Translations under genes and position numbers: made by a program
The notes under the pieces: generated by a model
Told to the model about the DNA's origin: nothing
The model's input: only the letters and a program-made list of their open reading frames with translations
The model's database searches: none
NCBI RefSeq assembly: GCF_000764305.2
Contig: NW_025930752.1
Coordinates: 248,001-312,000 of the forward strand
Reading direction: 5' to 3'
Source of the DNA: Hyalella azteca
Lineage: Eukaryota > Arthropoda > Malacostraca > Amphipoda > Hyalellidae
Length of the DNA stretch: 64,000 nucleotides
Shown here: positions 1 through 12,846 of the stretch, in pieces
How positions within the stretch are numbered: position 1 is the first letter of the stretch
How the letters are laid out: the number at the start of each line of letters is the position of its first letter

Positions 1-1849
1 ATCGGTATGATGAATGGGTTAATTTTCATAAGATGAACTTAAGTAGAAAAAAATACTAAATAAATAAATCTTCCTTCAATTTATCGCATATGGATTACAA
101 TGAATTTACATGCAGATGCAAGGCAGCAGCAGCTGCGCATGTCATACACACCACAAATAGGCCGTTCTGTGGAGGCCTCCTGCATATTGTTGTCAATGGC
201 TGCAGCACGCAGGCCGGGTGCGGCCTGATTTAGTATCTTCATAATTCACGGAGAATAAATGAACTCTACTACAGAATTCCATACACTGCGCCTAAATCTG
301 TGCATTTTTTTCTTCTGGTGACCTGTCGCTATATTACAATAATTTGAGCCGCAATCAGTAACTTCTGGTGAGCTGGGGTAACTGTACATAATCATGTAAA
401 ATTTAACTTTTGTCTATTCCGTACCAGAATAGCGTGAAAATTCTGAAGGATTCCAAACCTTAGTCTTGTGGCAGGGGTTTATATATAACGCGTCAATAAG
501 GCGCTGCACTCCGGTAAAAATGTGTTTAATATTTTAGCTTCTAAAGTCTATATTCTTCTTATCTTTCATCCGCAGCCTGCATGACACGCGACGTATCATA
601 TAATCCAGGCTGGATCAGCGATCCATGCAAAGGTCTGAAAGAAAAAAGAAGGCTCACCTTGCCTGCCAAAGTTCAGTCAATAGCGCCACGCTATGATTTA
701 TCTTCATGGTTTGGTCGCACGACGCAGAACTTCTAAATCTTCCAAATTTACCCCCAGTTATTCAGGTAGCAATACATCATTCATTGAGTGATCGAATTAC
801 ACAGATATTTCATTCAAACGACACACGTTGAATTGACGGAAGAAATGAGAAGGTCACTTATGTAACGGATTCATTTCGAGCAAATATCTTGAATATTGAA
901 TTTTTTTCTTGGATTCGAAATGATTACTAAATAATTTTAATGGATTTAATTACTTATTTTTGCGAAATCAATCTCCATCTTCCGAAGCTTGAATTTTTGC
1001 GTTAATTCGATCAGTATTAATTGACTTGCCATATAACGTAGAATTATGATGGACAACTGGCTATTAAATATTCAATTAATTAGTAAAATCGAGGAGAGTT
1101 TTTGTATTATTTCGAACTCATTTATTTCTACGAATTTTTTAATAAATGTCTTCGTAATGGTCTCGAAAAGTAAATTACTGGCTAAAGACAATACATGAGC
1201 CAGTTATATCAATAATACCCGCTATTCCTACATCGAAATTAAATGTGATATTGAAATACAAACAGTAACACGTTATAGTAAGTTTTAAAACAAATGCTTA
1301 GGATTTCATTTTAAAATTAACTTTCATCCTAATATGGATACGCGTCCTTTAATATTATTAGGCGAACTAATGACTCTCTCTTAAGTTTCATGGTAAAGGA
1401 AATTTCATTTTGATACATACTAAGCCTTATGGTAATTTTAGACGAATTCAGAAACGTTCTCCGCACGTGTAAACATTCGCTGTTAATCCGTGGATTTCAG
1501 TGGGCAAATCCATTACTTGCGAGCGCGCATGCAGTGGATGCATGCAATTTGGATTACGTGCAACTTTATGTTATGAGAAAAAATGCATGAATATTAGAAA
1601 ATTTGTTCTTTTTATTTTTCAAGTTACATTTTACAGCTAACCTTGCAATCTGCGCACTTTTCCGCGCAAAATCTATTATGACCGTAAAACGAACAGTGCA
1701 CTTTGTACACAGTTGTTTGTGTAGTTTGGCAGAAACTGTTCTTTAATGCAGGTTTCATTGAAGACCAGAGAGTGTTTCTTATTGACAATTTTCTTACTGT
1801 TTTTCTCTATTCGGCGAATTAGGCTCTTGATAGGAAGTGAAAATCCAAA
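1..1849. other. no gene recognised
   Basis: AT-rich sequence with frequent stops in all frames. The one ORF over 70 codons (1676-1897, minus) shows no domain or signal peptide. I see no RNA gene or mobile element here; it is likely intergenic or intronic. Confidence 0.5.
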
Positions 1850-2160
1850 TATCAGGTTTAAAAGGGACATTTTATTATATGTACACAGTGCAAACAAGTG
1901 CAGCTAGCACACAGATTTGCAAAGTGTGCAGTGTACACTTTTCTGTCGCGTCTATTCTTTGTTTAAAGCTGTGTTTACTTTGTCTAAGCAGTGGTAACTT
2001 CGCCAGTGTTATGTTCATTGTGTCACTTCAGGGTGCAGTGTGTCTGTCCTGTGTGTACTGTGTCAAAACTGTATGCGCTTGGTCGGCGCTGTGATATCTG
2101 TATAATATGTGCACCTTTTCCGCGTTATTGGTACATTATCTGTGCCGTGTGCTCTGTGTC
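1850..2160. repeat. degenerate TGTG/CTGTGT-rich tract
   Basis: Loosely repeated TGTGTNCTGTGTC and GTGCAGTGTGTA words with no fixed period. The tract gives a cysteine-rich 85-codon plus-strand frame (1837-2094) that looks like a by-product of the repeat: its cysteines come from TGT in the repeated word and there is no recognisable fold. Confidence 0.4.
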
Positions 2161-3114
2161 AATGTAGCCTGTAATTAGTAGCCGTGCATTTCCTCTCTAC
2201 CTTGTGTACACGAATTTGGCTGTGATTCTGTACTTTGCTCCCGCCACGGGCACTGCCACCGTTTGTTTACCCACACAAATTCTAGCCGCTCGATCAATTT
2301 GAAGCATAAATCGTAGCCATGAACTTCCCTGCATGCACTCCATGTTCATTATACAACAAATGTATTTGCATGAGTTATATACATTTAGAAGAGTACTTAG
2401 GATTACTGGATGCACTTGAGTCAAAGCATAATGGATATACTGGGAGCAGGACTCAAGAAGAACAACCAGGGCCTCATGTGGAGCCCTTTGATGGGCCCTG
2501 AGGCAGATTGAGCGCCCAACACCGAACCTCTTCACACAAAAGCCCCGAGCTCCTCAAGGCCCCACTTCCTTTGAGTCTCTTCTCTCGGCCGCTCTATTCA
2601 TTGAGAATTAATACGAGGCTCACACATGACGGGATTACCTAATACATATTGCCAATAATAGGAGATGCATGCGCGGCTATTACATGCGAGGTGGCCAGTA
2701 ACGTGGATGGGACATATTTGTCTATCCAACTCTGAGCCGCATTTTAGTCGTCGAAGAATAGTCTATGGTCGGCCGATTGACTTACGACGATAACCGTTAT
2801 ATGCATGTGAATTCTTACTAAGTTTATAAATTTTTAGACGTCTCTTTTCGTTAGCAGCAAAATTATAAAATTACATTGCTTGGTGCGAATAAACTGCATC
2901 GAAATAAAAGAGATATTAGGCGATGACTGGCACCTCGTGAAATGTCACTAATCCAATAAACTTAATTAATATACATTCTTTGAATAGAACGTATTGATTT
3001 ATAGTTCCAGCGAGGCACGCGAATTTTCTCCTAAGAATTCGTATTGATGAAGCGCCTGGGTAGCCTATATAGAACTGCAGTAAATTCAAAGCAGTTTAAT
3101 CACCAAGATCATTC
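2161..3114. other. no gene recognised
   Basis: A 112-codon minus-strand ORF (2197-2535) was read through. It shows no family motif and no splice context, and its first part lies in a slightly GC-richer patch (2440-2600). I leave it unassigned; the rest is AT-rich with nothing visible. Confidence 0.4.
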
Positions 3115-3150
3115 ATTGAAGAATGAATCAAGATTGATTCATTCTTCAAT
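3115..3150. repeat. perfect 16-bp stem hairpin
   Basis: ATTGAAGAATGAATCA is followed after a 4-base loop (AGAT) by its exact reverse complement. All 16 pairs match. It is shorter than typical animal miRNA precursors, and no longer imperfect stem surrounds it. It could be the remnant of a small foldback element. Confidence 0.85.
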
Positions 3151-3854
3151 AGATGATGTTCAATTCATACAAATTCTGAGTAGAATTTTTTCTTGCTAAA
3201 TTATGTTTCGTGCTTTATTGAAAAAAATTGTCGATATTTTGTACGCAAATTCTTTGAATTTTCAAGAACTTCTCATGACGAGAAAATAATATAATGATAT
3301 AAAATGTATTCTTTAAATTCTGAAAAATTAAACCGCACATTCAATTTCCAAAATTCAGATTTCACTGGCAATTTTTTTATTTTATGCCCAGAAACTCTAA
3401 TCGTGCAACATACTGTACATATTTTTTCATTGTTGTGAAGAAGTAAATGCCAGGTTATTTATTTTGCATCTTGCAAAAAATTACAATGTTAAAATTACGG
3501 TTATATTTTTGATACCTAATTTTCGTTTTAGTTGAAGGATAAACATAAAATTTATTCATTTATAAACAGCGTTGAAGGTCGGCTCCTCCTACCACTACAC
3601 AATAATTAATGGCTGAAAATTATGGAACAGAAGAGACTGCCTGTAAGTAACATATAAAATGGTCAAACCAGTATCTGGTAACTACAGGCACTAATATGGC
3701 CAAAGATAAAAATTAATTACTGCAAACATTTTGTCTATCATTTCTTTTGTGTCAATCATTTTTATGTCTATCCAAATAAATGTGTCTAGCTAAATATCTT
3801 TTTCTATGAAAATATCTCCTGCCCTATATTCCACGTTAGTTAACAGAATAAAAA
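3151..3854. other. no gene recognised
   Basis: AT-rich sequence without an ORF over 60 codons, tandem repeat or long palindrome that I can see. Confidence 0.5.
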
Positions 3855-4086
3855 ATATAACTCAGCTCTAACTTCAGTGAGTGACAGAGAGCGTATTTCT
3901 CGTCGACGAAAACGTGAAGTCACGGACGGACAGACGGTCAGACAGACGGACAGACAGACGTACAGACAGACGGACGGACAGACGGACGGACAGACGGACG
4001 GACAGACGGATGGACAGAAGGACGGACAGACGGACATGGCGAGCACAAAAGTGCATTTTTTTCATAGATGAGAAAATGCGCTAAAA
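3855..4086 (+). mobile_element. microsatellite-cored palindromic element, copy 1 (longest core)
   Basis: Begins ATATAACTCAG and ends GAGAAAATGCGCTAAAA, as in the other copies. Order of modules: 5' box, partly decayed palindrome near CTTCAGTGAGTGA, AGCG-ATTTCTC, TCGTCGACGA palindrome, GTGAAGTCACGGACGG, a core of about 110 bases of GACGGACAGACGG repeats, ACATGGCGAGCACA, then the 3' hairpin. This copy has the longest core of the nine. The overlapping arginine/threonine/aspartate-rich and serine/valine/cysteine-rich ORFs are read-throughs of the microsatellite, not genes. Confidence 0.8.
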
Positions 4087-6160
4087 ATGATTTTTGAAAA
4101 TAAGTGATTTCAAAATGATTGATCGTACGCCTCAGATGCCTCGCGCTTACTAACCATTACAAGCTGTGCTCAGAAGTGCAATGGCCAGCAGTGATATTAA
4201 GTTATGCAATGAAATTGCCAATTACTCCATTTAACCTAAATCTCACTGAAAATATAAAATTGAAAGAATATATAAATCTCGGCAGTAAACCGGTGATCAT
4301 TCATCGATTAATCGTCTGAACTTAACCTATTTAAATAGTAAATATCTTATCCGATAAGAATTTTCCTATTAGAGATTTACTTTAACGGTCTTCTGATTGT
4401 TTCCCTCTCAGTCATGACTAATGATTATGTGCGTCAACAGCGCTGACCAAATGCTGATGTGTAAAAAAAATAATATTGATCAAATATGTGAATTCTACAT
4501 AGGAAAATGTATAATCATCAATCAGTGAGAGGACAATAATTTATGGAAACAAATTTTTTTGTTATGAATTTATTATGAGTTTTTATCAACCTTCCTAGTA
4601 GGTTAGGAAGAAAGCCGCCCTCGTCCCGGTCATTTAACACTCGTTGCACTCATCGAGTCAGACTGTGCCTCGTCATTACAGCTGGAGCGAGGCGATTATT
4701 AGGTTTTGTGGTCTCTAATAGGATCATTAGAGAGAATTTGCTGCTTCATCGCCGTGGGAGAAACTGTCAATCATTGTGTCGAACGTTGGTTGCATACACA
4801 CAGCGCGGCATTCAGGGTGAAGAGTCCTTCAGTGAATTAGATTACGTGAAGTTCAGTGCCATACGCTGCCAGTAAATAGTGGAAAATACTATATTGACCC
4901 AAATTATTCGAGCTGTACTAGAAAATACATTTTTTCTCTCTGTTGCACCACTGGAATATATTTTACATTTTGAAATTGCTCTTTCACCAGAAGTTATTTA
5001 GAACACTTGAAAGCATTTTCTCCAGTCAAGCAAATAGCGCCATCCGAAAATCTAATGCCTTTTTTTCCGTACTTGTAGACACTAAATTTGGTTCATTCTT
5101 TAAGTGCATGCTTGCATTGCACTTAAAGATAGATTCAGACTCATGAATTTAGGTGAAATCCACTAATTGATTTATTAGCCTTGGGATATTTTCAAAACTA
5201 GATTGTCAATTAAATATTGTATCGAAATGTCTTGATTTCTCTGAATGCGAGGTTTATTTATGATTGTTTTTCAGCGAACTGTAGCGCGTTATGTGAAGCC
5301 GTTACATTCTGAAATGCCTAGGCTCATTTGGTGAACTACCAAAATCTAGGGCTTTCTATAAGGCCCAACCGCGCCACAATGAAAATTCCCACGGACAATT
5401 ATCGAGCTTTGCACCCAGCCTAATTGCAGGGCAGATTCTTCTTACTGTTCGAATACTTCAAATTCTATAACATTTTCAGCCCCACAAGGAATAAGTAAAT
5501 AATTCGAAAGGTATTTACAGCGTAGGTTGTCACGCGCCGTTTTTATTTATTGTTTGGCAGCCCTTATAATTAAATTTGTGGAATTACTTAAAAACGGTGG
5601 GATATAACAACACGAAAAATTAATTAATCCTTGGTCCTATTAAACGTAGGTTGTGTGAATTTAATATCACGTTAATTATTCTAACATTAATTGTAAAACT
5701 TATGCGTAATTGACATGGTGCAATAATAAGGCTTCGAAACCCAGCGCTGCACTGCGGTGTTTTGGAAAATTTTTGTTTTCATCAATAATTTAATTAATAA
5801 TTAATTAATAATAATTATCAATCAATTTGGTTTTTCATCAAAGAACATGTATGATGTATTTTTTATTCAACTTTATCTCGTTCCAGTCACACAAAGCAGG
5901 TTCAATGATGGGTAATCATAGGCAGTCAAAATAAAGCAATGAATATTTCAACTATTGAACAATGCTTCTTATATATGAAAATGAACTGTAGCTACATACG
6001 TATATAGTATGCCTAGTATATAGTTTTCTTGCGCCCTGCCTTCAATCTTTATCTGCGATTTATATTCCTCTTATAATCCAGTCTTGGCTGGCGGGGTTTG
6101 TATCGGTTGCGCAATAATTAAGGCAGGCGTGTCATGCAAAATTTCACGCAAATGTAAAAA
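4087..6160. other. no gene recognised
   Basis: AT-rich, with a GC-richer patch at about 4610-4860 and an AT-only palindromic stretch near 5786-5825. Two ORFs of 66-67 codons carry no motif. Nothing else is visible. Confidence 0.45.
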
Positions 6161-6296
6161 AATTAGATCAGTACTCACTGCAGGGTGTGACAGAGAGCGC
6201 ATTTTCTTAAAATCTACGAAAACGTGAAGTCACGGACGGACGGACATGACGAGCACAATAGCGCCTTTTTTCCATAAATCAGAAAATGCGCTAAAA
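6161..6296 (+). mobile_element. microsatellite-cored palindromic element, copy 2 (short, decayed)
   Basis: Contains CAGTACTCACTGCAGGG, GAGCGCATTTTCT, GTGAAGTCACGGACGG and the 3' end AGAAAATGCGCTAAAA. The GACGGACA core is reduced to two or three units, the TCGTCGACGA palindrome is disrupted, and the 5' box has drifted. It is the oldest-looking copy. Confidence 0.75.
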
Positions 6297-6810
6297 ATGT
6301 TGCATGAATGGAGCTTGGAGATTGAATAGAAGGTAGCGAAAAGTTAAAAGAACAAAATAAACAGATAAATATTGCGCCTGTTCTGTTTACGGCCTTTTAA
6401 CGTTACTCATAATAAAATAAGCGAGTATGAGGGATTTTTAGGCAATCGGAATATAATAATTGAAAAATATTCGAAAATTTCTATGGCTGATAAATTGATA
6501 AGTTACATCCATAAATATTATTAATACGAAATTCAAATGAATAAATCGAATTCTTCTCAGTAACGCAGAATTCGTTCCCTAAAAATTGCGACGCGTTCAT
6601 TGATTTTCTGATAGCATAAATGGCCACGAAACGGTCCCCCCATGCAATTTTCTAAAAACAAATTATTCTGTTATAACTTAATCCTCAGTCCTCCCTTGTT
6701 GATCCCCGGCTCTTTGGTCGGTGCGTGCTGAAGCGTTTCATTTTTAGCTAGCAAATACAAAGGGATTCTGCTAATTAGAGTTCATTCTAATCGGGTTATC
6801 GATGCGTTAT
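6297..6810. other. no gene recognised
   Basis: AT-rich spacer. No ORF, repeat or RNA signal seen. Confidence 0.5.
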
Positions 6811-6904
6811 CGGCGGCCGTCTACCGGTACGGTAGTTTGCATGCGGCCGTTTACTGTATTTTTAAGTTTACCGGTAGATTGTAGACGGCCGTCTACCGGT
6901 ACGG
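6811..6904. repeat. direct repeat built of two palindromes
   Basis: CGGCCGTCTACCGGTACGG occurs identically at 6814-6832 and 6886-6904. It contains TACCGGTA. The second copy sits in the perfect 16-bp palindrome GTAGACGGCCGTCTAC (6881-6896). Between them lie shorter relatives (GCGGCCGTTTAC at 6843, TTTACCGGTAGA at 6868). The GC-rich motif stands out from AT-rich flanks, as a protein-binding cluster or small foldback element would. The function is unknown. Confidence 0.7.
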
Positions 6905-9900
6905 CAGAAAAAATGAATAAATTTGTTATAAAATACCACCCATTGCAACGTCAATAAAAACTTCAGATCATTTTTATGCAGGTTAACCATCAACCACATA
7001 TGAACGAACAGCTTGCAGCACAGATCGTACAAGAACAGGAGGTAGATCCTTTTTAGTTCTCCTGTAGGAAAACACGCCAGATGGTGCGTACGTGGATCCC
7101 TCCATCCTTTAAGGTAGGAGTAAGAGTAATTCTTCAGCCACCCTCGATAACAAAGCTTGTCTGGGCTCAACTGCTCTCGAAATAATCCAATCTCTCCAAT
7201 TAATGGAGATCACTTCAGACTTCACTGTTATGCTTCCGAGCCGATTCTGATCAAGAGCCGAACTCGATGAAGCTGGGGCCAAACGGTGGGGATTGTCGAT
7301 TGATTCAACAATGGATATCTAGAAATTAACAACAAGCTTTTAGGCAAAAAAATCTACATTATAATTTTTTGGATATTTGATAAAATTATATCAGGCATTG
7401 CATTAGGTTTTTTCGACACCAGGGCAGATTGAATTGACAAGAGAAAAACGAAATTATTAAAGTTAAAAGAACATTTGTAGCAATTTTACTGACATTTAAA
7501 GTCTTTCCTTTGCGATTATTTTCACATAAGTTAGTTCCAGACGCGTACTAGTCAGGAATGGAAAAAATGAATGAAGATTCAACTAGAACACTCAGTCACC
7601 TCTATTTTAAATTTAATAGGTGTACAAAAACACCTATCCTGAAAGTGCACATGTGCAATAGTATGTTTATTTTTGTGAATGAAATCTCTAAGATTAAGGT
7701 AGAAACTATTCTTGATCGGAACTATATTAACGAATATAAAGAATCGATAAACGATTCTGATGCAGTGACTTTACATTTCCGGAAACGTTAATAAATGATA
7801 GAATATGCTTTATTATATTTTTGGCCATTAAGTAATATCTCATTCTTTCAAGTCATGCTTAAATATCAATAGTTCTTCAAGATACAGCATAATTCGTTCC
7901 TATTTTTCTTTAAGTTATCCCTCAACCACGTTCCCTCAACCTCAACTCACGTTCTGTTATCCCTCAACCAACTTTCATCAACTTTGGTCGTGTTCTCGTC
8001 GGACAATTTCCTAGCAGCAACATTGAATGTAATTATTTCCTATACCAATAGCGTGCATTATAATCCCAGTAATCCAGAATTGCTAATTTATCAAGACTCT
8101 CGATATAATATCACAAACTTTTCTCAGCGAGACTGGTAAGAATTCTTATTGAGGAAAAACATGTCTGACATAAAAGACTTCAGCTCTAAGCAATAATTTT
8201 TAGCTTTAATTTATTTACAAAGAGAATTCCAAGCGACTTTTATGAAGTAATTGTGTCCAATGCAATTCGGTATAGGTAATGGTTAAAAATAAATTGACGC
8301 TAATACTAATTACTATTATTAATAGCGTATTAATTGCCGCTTATAATGAAAACCTAGTGAACTCGATTGTTGTTGTTTTCCAGCTGACACTTAATTGAAT
8401 AACGGTTAACTAATACTAATTAAGTAATAATAATAAAAAGGGAAATCTTATCAAGAATAATTAAGATGCTTATCATGAAATTTAAGTTACATTGCAGAAA
8501 AAAATCCAATAAAAGTAAAAAAATTCATTAGGAAAACATGAACTGGTGAAATCTTCATCCTTTAATACCCAGAAATAATCTCCTATTGCAAATATGCGTA
8601 GTTTTAGTAGGAGATAAATTGTTCATTTATGATTGCTAACAGCATTCCCATTATTGCTAATACTATTCATCCATGATTAATGGAGGACATGCATGATCAA
8701 TGGAAGATCTGAACACCAACTAGGCCGTGCTGAAGCATGATTCCAGCATGATTTTAACCGCGCAACAATCTGATCTCATTTATAAATGAAATATTAAGTG
8801 AAATTGAGAAATTGGGCCAAAATTTCAGCAGTAATCAATCCAACGCTGATTATTGGCTATTAATAAAACGAGTACAAAATATTTAAGAGCTTTTTTGGCT
8901 GGCAAATCAGTGGCCCGAAATGTAGGAGCGGTTGCAATGAAATTAACTGGGTTTTTAGGCATATATAACTAAATTTCTTAGTAGTATATTCTAATTCTTA
9001 AGCTGTTTAAATAATCTAGCCACATACAAATGTCATTAAACTTCATCAAAAACATCACGCTAATTAAAACATTATAAAAAACCTGCTTCTATGCGAATGC
9101 TTTATATCGCAAAACCAAACAACTATAAATAGAGTCAACAATAATCGTAAGTTCATGGGTCAAATGGACGTTCAACTGGATAAGAATAGAAACGTAATAG
9201 TTATTTGATGCTGTGTCTGCAATGTTTCAGACATTTAGATAAACTTCCATGGGCCATAACATCAACTTGAGAGCGGTATCGTATCCATTCCATTGTTTTT
9301 TTTTTATTCCTATAGCGATCCATTTGCCGTCAAAACTAGACGAATTTGGACGACGTTTGAATAGAAATCCCATCCCGTTTCTACATCATAGTAATTCTAC
9401 TATTAGTTCTTCAGGAATTCACTCGAACCTCCAAAGCTGCACTTATACATTTCTGAGATATTTTGCATTCCAACTGCACTTACAATTATTAACGAGCTTC
9501 ATGATGGCATTTAGTAATTGCCCAGATTTTTTTATTGCTATGTGCACTTTTTAAACTGTCCTATGCATTTATGAGAACATTTCTGAGATTCTGACATTCG
9601 TGCAATTCACTGAAGTATCCTGTGCATGTTTATAGGTCGTTTTAAAGCTTTCTGACTCGTAAGTCAGATCCTGCTCCTTCAAACGCTCCTTCCAGCCATT
9701 TTCCGAGCAGGGTGGCAGTTAGGAATGAATGGCAGCTTGAGCAGAAACGAAATGATTCCGCAGTATACGGGAAGGGTGCATAATAATTAGATCTTTCCGG
9801 GGCAAACATTGCGTTCAGCAAGGAGAGTTTGAATTACCTGGGACTCTTGGTAAGCTCGGCAATTGTCCTAACGATTATTACGCTGCAATCGTTGCGCCAT

Positions 9901-10443
9901 TGTATTGCCTAGCCTTACAATGGCGCCCATTTGCACCTCAAATGTAATAAGAGCCGCGGAGTAAAAATATGCACAGCAAGTAATGATTTCTTGAGATTAC
10001 TATATGAAGATACTATGTAGAATAAATCTTTTTTGATAATTCTAAAGGTGACTTCGTCATTACGTTTCGCTATGAACTGGAATAACATTAGTCTAATTTT
10101 TAAGGGCAAAGTCCAATATCATAATTTGCATTTCTAATCAAATTCGACGAACAATTTGATAGCAAAAGAAATAGATCCAAGATATAGAAAAGAAACAGAA
10201 TTACACGTCTCGGATTATTTTAGAAATTTATACACCGTATAAAATTAAATTGTTTAGGCTTCTGGGATCGGTTATGGACTGAAATTAACACTTAGCTCAT
10301 TTACAGGCAGAACTAAATATAAATTGATATTATTGAGGAAACACCGGTATCGTAAACTCATATTTAAACTCATTTAATTTTAGATTTTCAAGTAGATGTG
10401 TCGCCAAACCAACGTGAGGTCAAATGTAGTGGTTATAATCATC
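6905..10443. other. no gene recognised
   Basis: Mostly AT-rich. ORFs of 64-101 codons (6868-7170 minus, 7558-7791 plus, 9249-9554 plus, 9915-10109 minus) show no domain, signal peptide or splice continuity. A GC-richer patch lies at 9660-9900. No mobile element recognised. Confidence 0.4.
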
Positions 10444-10589
10444 AGAGAAAAATAATCGAAGTCGTGATTTAGCGTTGAAATAAAATCCAAGAATATTTAC
10501 TGCTGGGCTAAATTATTAGAGAAAAATAATCGAAGTTGTGATTTGGCGCTGAAATTAAATCCAAGAATATTTACTGCTGGGCTAAATCA
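10444..10589. repeat. 74-bp tandem duplication
   Basis: The segment starting AGAGAAAAATAATCGAAGT at 10444 recurs at 10518 with few changes; both copies end in TTTACTGCTGGGCTAAAT. Two copies only. Confidence 0.85.
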
Positions 10590-10792
10590 AGCGCAATGTT
10601 CACACTGGACGCAAATTAGCCCCTGGTTGGGTTGGGAGCTAATGGCCCCGGAACGTGAATGCGCATAATAGGCGCCTCTTGGCGAGCCTCTAACCGTAAT
10701 CGCGTTCGCGGCGCTCACTAATGGAAAGCGCCTCTGTTTATTCCCAGACGTCCTTGGCAGGGATATTTTGATCTCGCTCTGGGTGCATTCCA
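10590..10792. other. GC-rich patch of unknown role
   Basis: About 200 bases much richer in G+C than the surroundings, ending at the start of the satellite array. A 68-codon minus-strand ORF spans it but has no recognisable motif or good splice sites. It could be a conserved regulatory element. Confidence 0.35.
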
Positions 10793-11300
10793 TGCATTTA
10801 TACTTTCACAATGATATGCCATTAAATTTATACTTTCACAATGATATTCCATGATATTTCTGTTGTCAAAATGACATTCCATAATATTTTATTTCCAAAT
10901 GACATTCCATGACATTTGTACTTTCGCAAGGATATTCCATTACATTTTTACTTTTACAGTGACATTCCATGACATTCCCATTTCACAATGACATCCCATG
11001 ACATTTTCACTTTCACAATGACATTCCATAACATTTAACTTTCGCAATGACAGTGCATAAAAACATAACTTTCCGAGTGACATTCCATGACATTCAGATT
11101 TTTTAAATGATATTCCATGACATTTTCAAGTTCACAATGACATTCCATGATATTCATACGTTCTCAATGAAATTAATACTTTCCCAATGACATTTTATAA
11201 TATTTACACTGTCCTAAACGATTTTCCGTGACATTTATACATTCTTAACGACATTTCATAACATTTATATTTTCACAATGACATATCATAAGATTTCCAA
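10793..11300. repeat. ~33-bp AT-rich tandem satellite
   Basis: About fifteen degenerate units with consensus close to TTTCACAATGACATTCCATGACATTTATAC. ACATTCCATGACATT and its variants recur about every 33 bases, with small indels between units. No open frame. The divergence among units points to an old array. Confidence 0.85.
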
Positions 11301-12818
11301 TAATAATCGATACATTGTTGCATTATTATTATTAGTGTTCATGCAGGAAGACATGAATAACCACAAAGAGAATAAAATTTTGTGAATTTCACTTTAAAAT
11401 TAATAATATTATTAGACGTTCTGCAGGATAGTTTTTATCGGCAGGACGATGCTTTTTCTTTGTTAGATTGCTGAATAAGCCCCATGGTAATCCCATTTGT
11501 TGTTAATTACTTTGCCGCATTGATATTATTCTGCATTGCGTCCAAAGATAAAATTTCACGTTTCTCTCTCATTCCTGTAGAAAATGAACTAAAAAAATAA
11601 TTTTCGTCTACAGTGTTTTCCTCTTGTCAAAATTTTTATCCACATACTCCCATGAAACATTTGTAGTACGCTTTACGAAGTTTTCGCTAATTGAATGATT
11701 ATATCAACAACAACAAAATATCAACAATTTCTAGTGCTGAAAACAGTAAAGGCCTATTTTTATTTCTCTTTTTTGTTTTACAGAAGTTAAATTCAGCAGT
11801 CAAATTTGCTATGTGAAGAGATCACAACAACAAAGCACTCAACGGTAGACCTTTATTGTACGACAGATCAAGTTGTAAATAATTATTATAATGTTAATTT
11901 TCGTTTCTCATGTCATCATTAGCAGTCGAACACCTCAATACTCCGTTAAATATTCGAGTTTAATATAAAATTGGCAGCATGTTTCGGTCATTTTGGTCCC
12001 ATATGTCATGTTTATGATTAAAATTATGGGATAAATAACTATAGAAAATAACTAAATTTCAACTAAACAAAAAAATTAAAAATTAAATACAAAGCGCAGC
12101 GCTTGTGTAAATTAAATTTGCACAAGCAACGTCTAATACCGACATAAGGCCCTGAAATTGGTAAACCTTGAATTTTAAATGTAGGTCGAACATCCCTATT
12201 ACTCAGCAAAATCAAATATTTATTACTCATCAAATCAAAATATGAGAAAATCTCATTCATTATTCCCTAATATCTCATCGTTAAAACCAGAATCACATCG
12301 ACATAGTTGAAGCACTTCACTCTGTGTGATAAATATAAATATATTATTTTGCTATCAATTAAATTATGGAGCATTAACGCAGCGGTCTAACGAACCGTTA
12401 ATTATTTTCGAGGATTTGGAGAAATTTAATTTCAAACCGTGAAGGGAAAATAGGTTTCATTTCAAATACAAAACTGATGTATGATTCAATGGTGAAATTT
12501 TATTCAATGCCAAATTAATTTTAAGTGTGGCTTAGGATAATCATCGGTTAAATCGAATTTTTAATGAAATTCGGAATACCTAGCCTAATAAATTTGATAA
12601 GGATCTTTTTTGAGTTTCACATTCGTGGTTCTATTTGAATTCAATGCTCTATTGACGTCTACGATTGTACCAGGACAATAAATGAAAATAAATATATATA
12701 ATTCATGACATAAGTTTCTCTATTTCTTTGACTAATCTGTCATCTAAGAAGTTATAACAGGTGTAAGGAATTTGCTGTTATGACAAAATAGCAGGTATTC
12801 GTTATATAATGGTATATA
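11301..12818. other. no gene recognised
   Basis: AT-rich. A 65-codon minus ORF (12063-12260) has no motif. Nothing else visible. Confidence 0.5.
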
Positions 12819-12846
12819 ATGTCGGTATAATGTTGTATACCGACAT
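12819..12846. repeat. 11-bp stem hairpin
   Basis: ATGTCGGTATA, loop ATGTTG, TATACCGACAT. The left arm overlaps a short direct repeat of GGTATATAATG. It may be a small structural remnant of a foldback element. Confidence 0.75.

Noticed and set aside
2197..2535. 112-codon minus ORF as a host gene
   Set aside because: No domain, no signal peptide, no splice context, and a length within reach of chance in a GC-richer patch.
3840..4084. ORFs of repeated RTDRRTDR/SVCPSV type on both strands
   Set aside because: They are translations of the GACGGACA microsatellite core of the palindromic element; the same happens at 40493-40742, 41590-41772 and 48938-49186.
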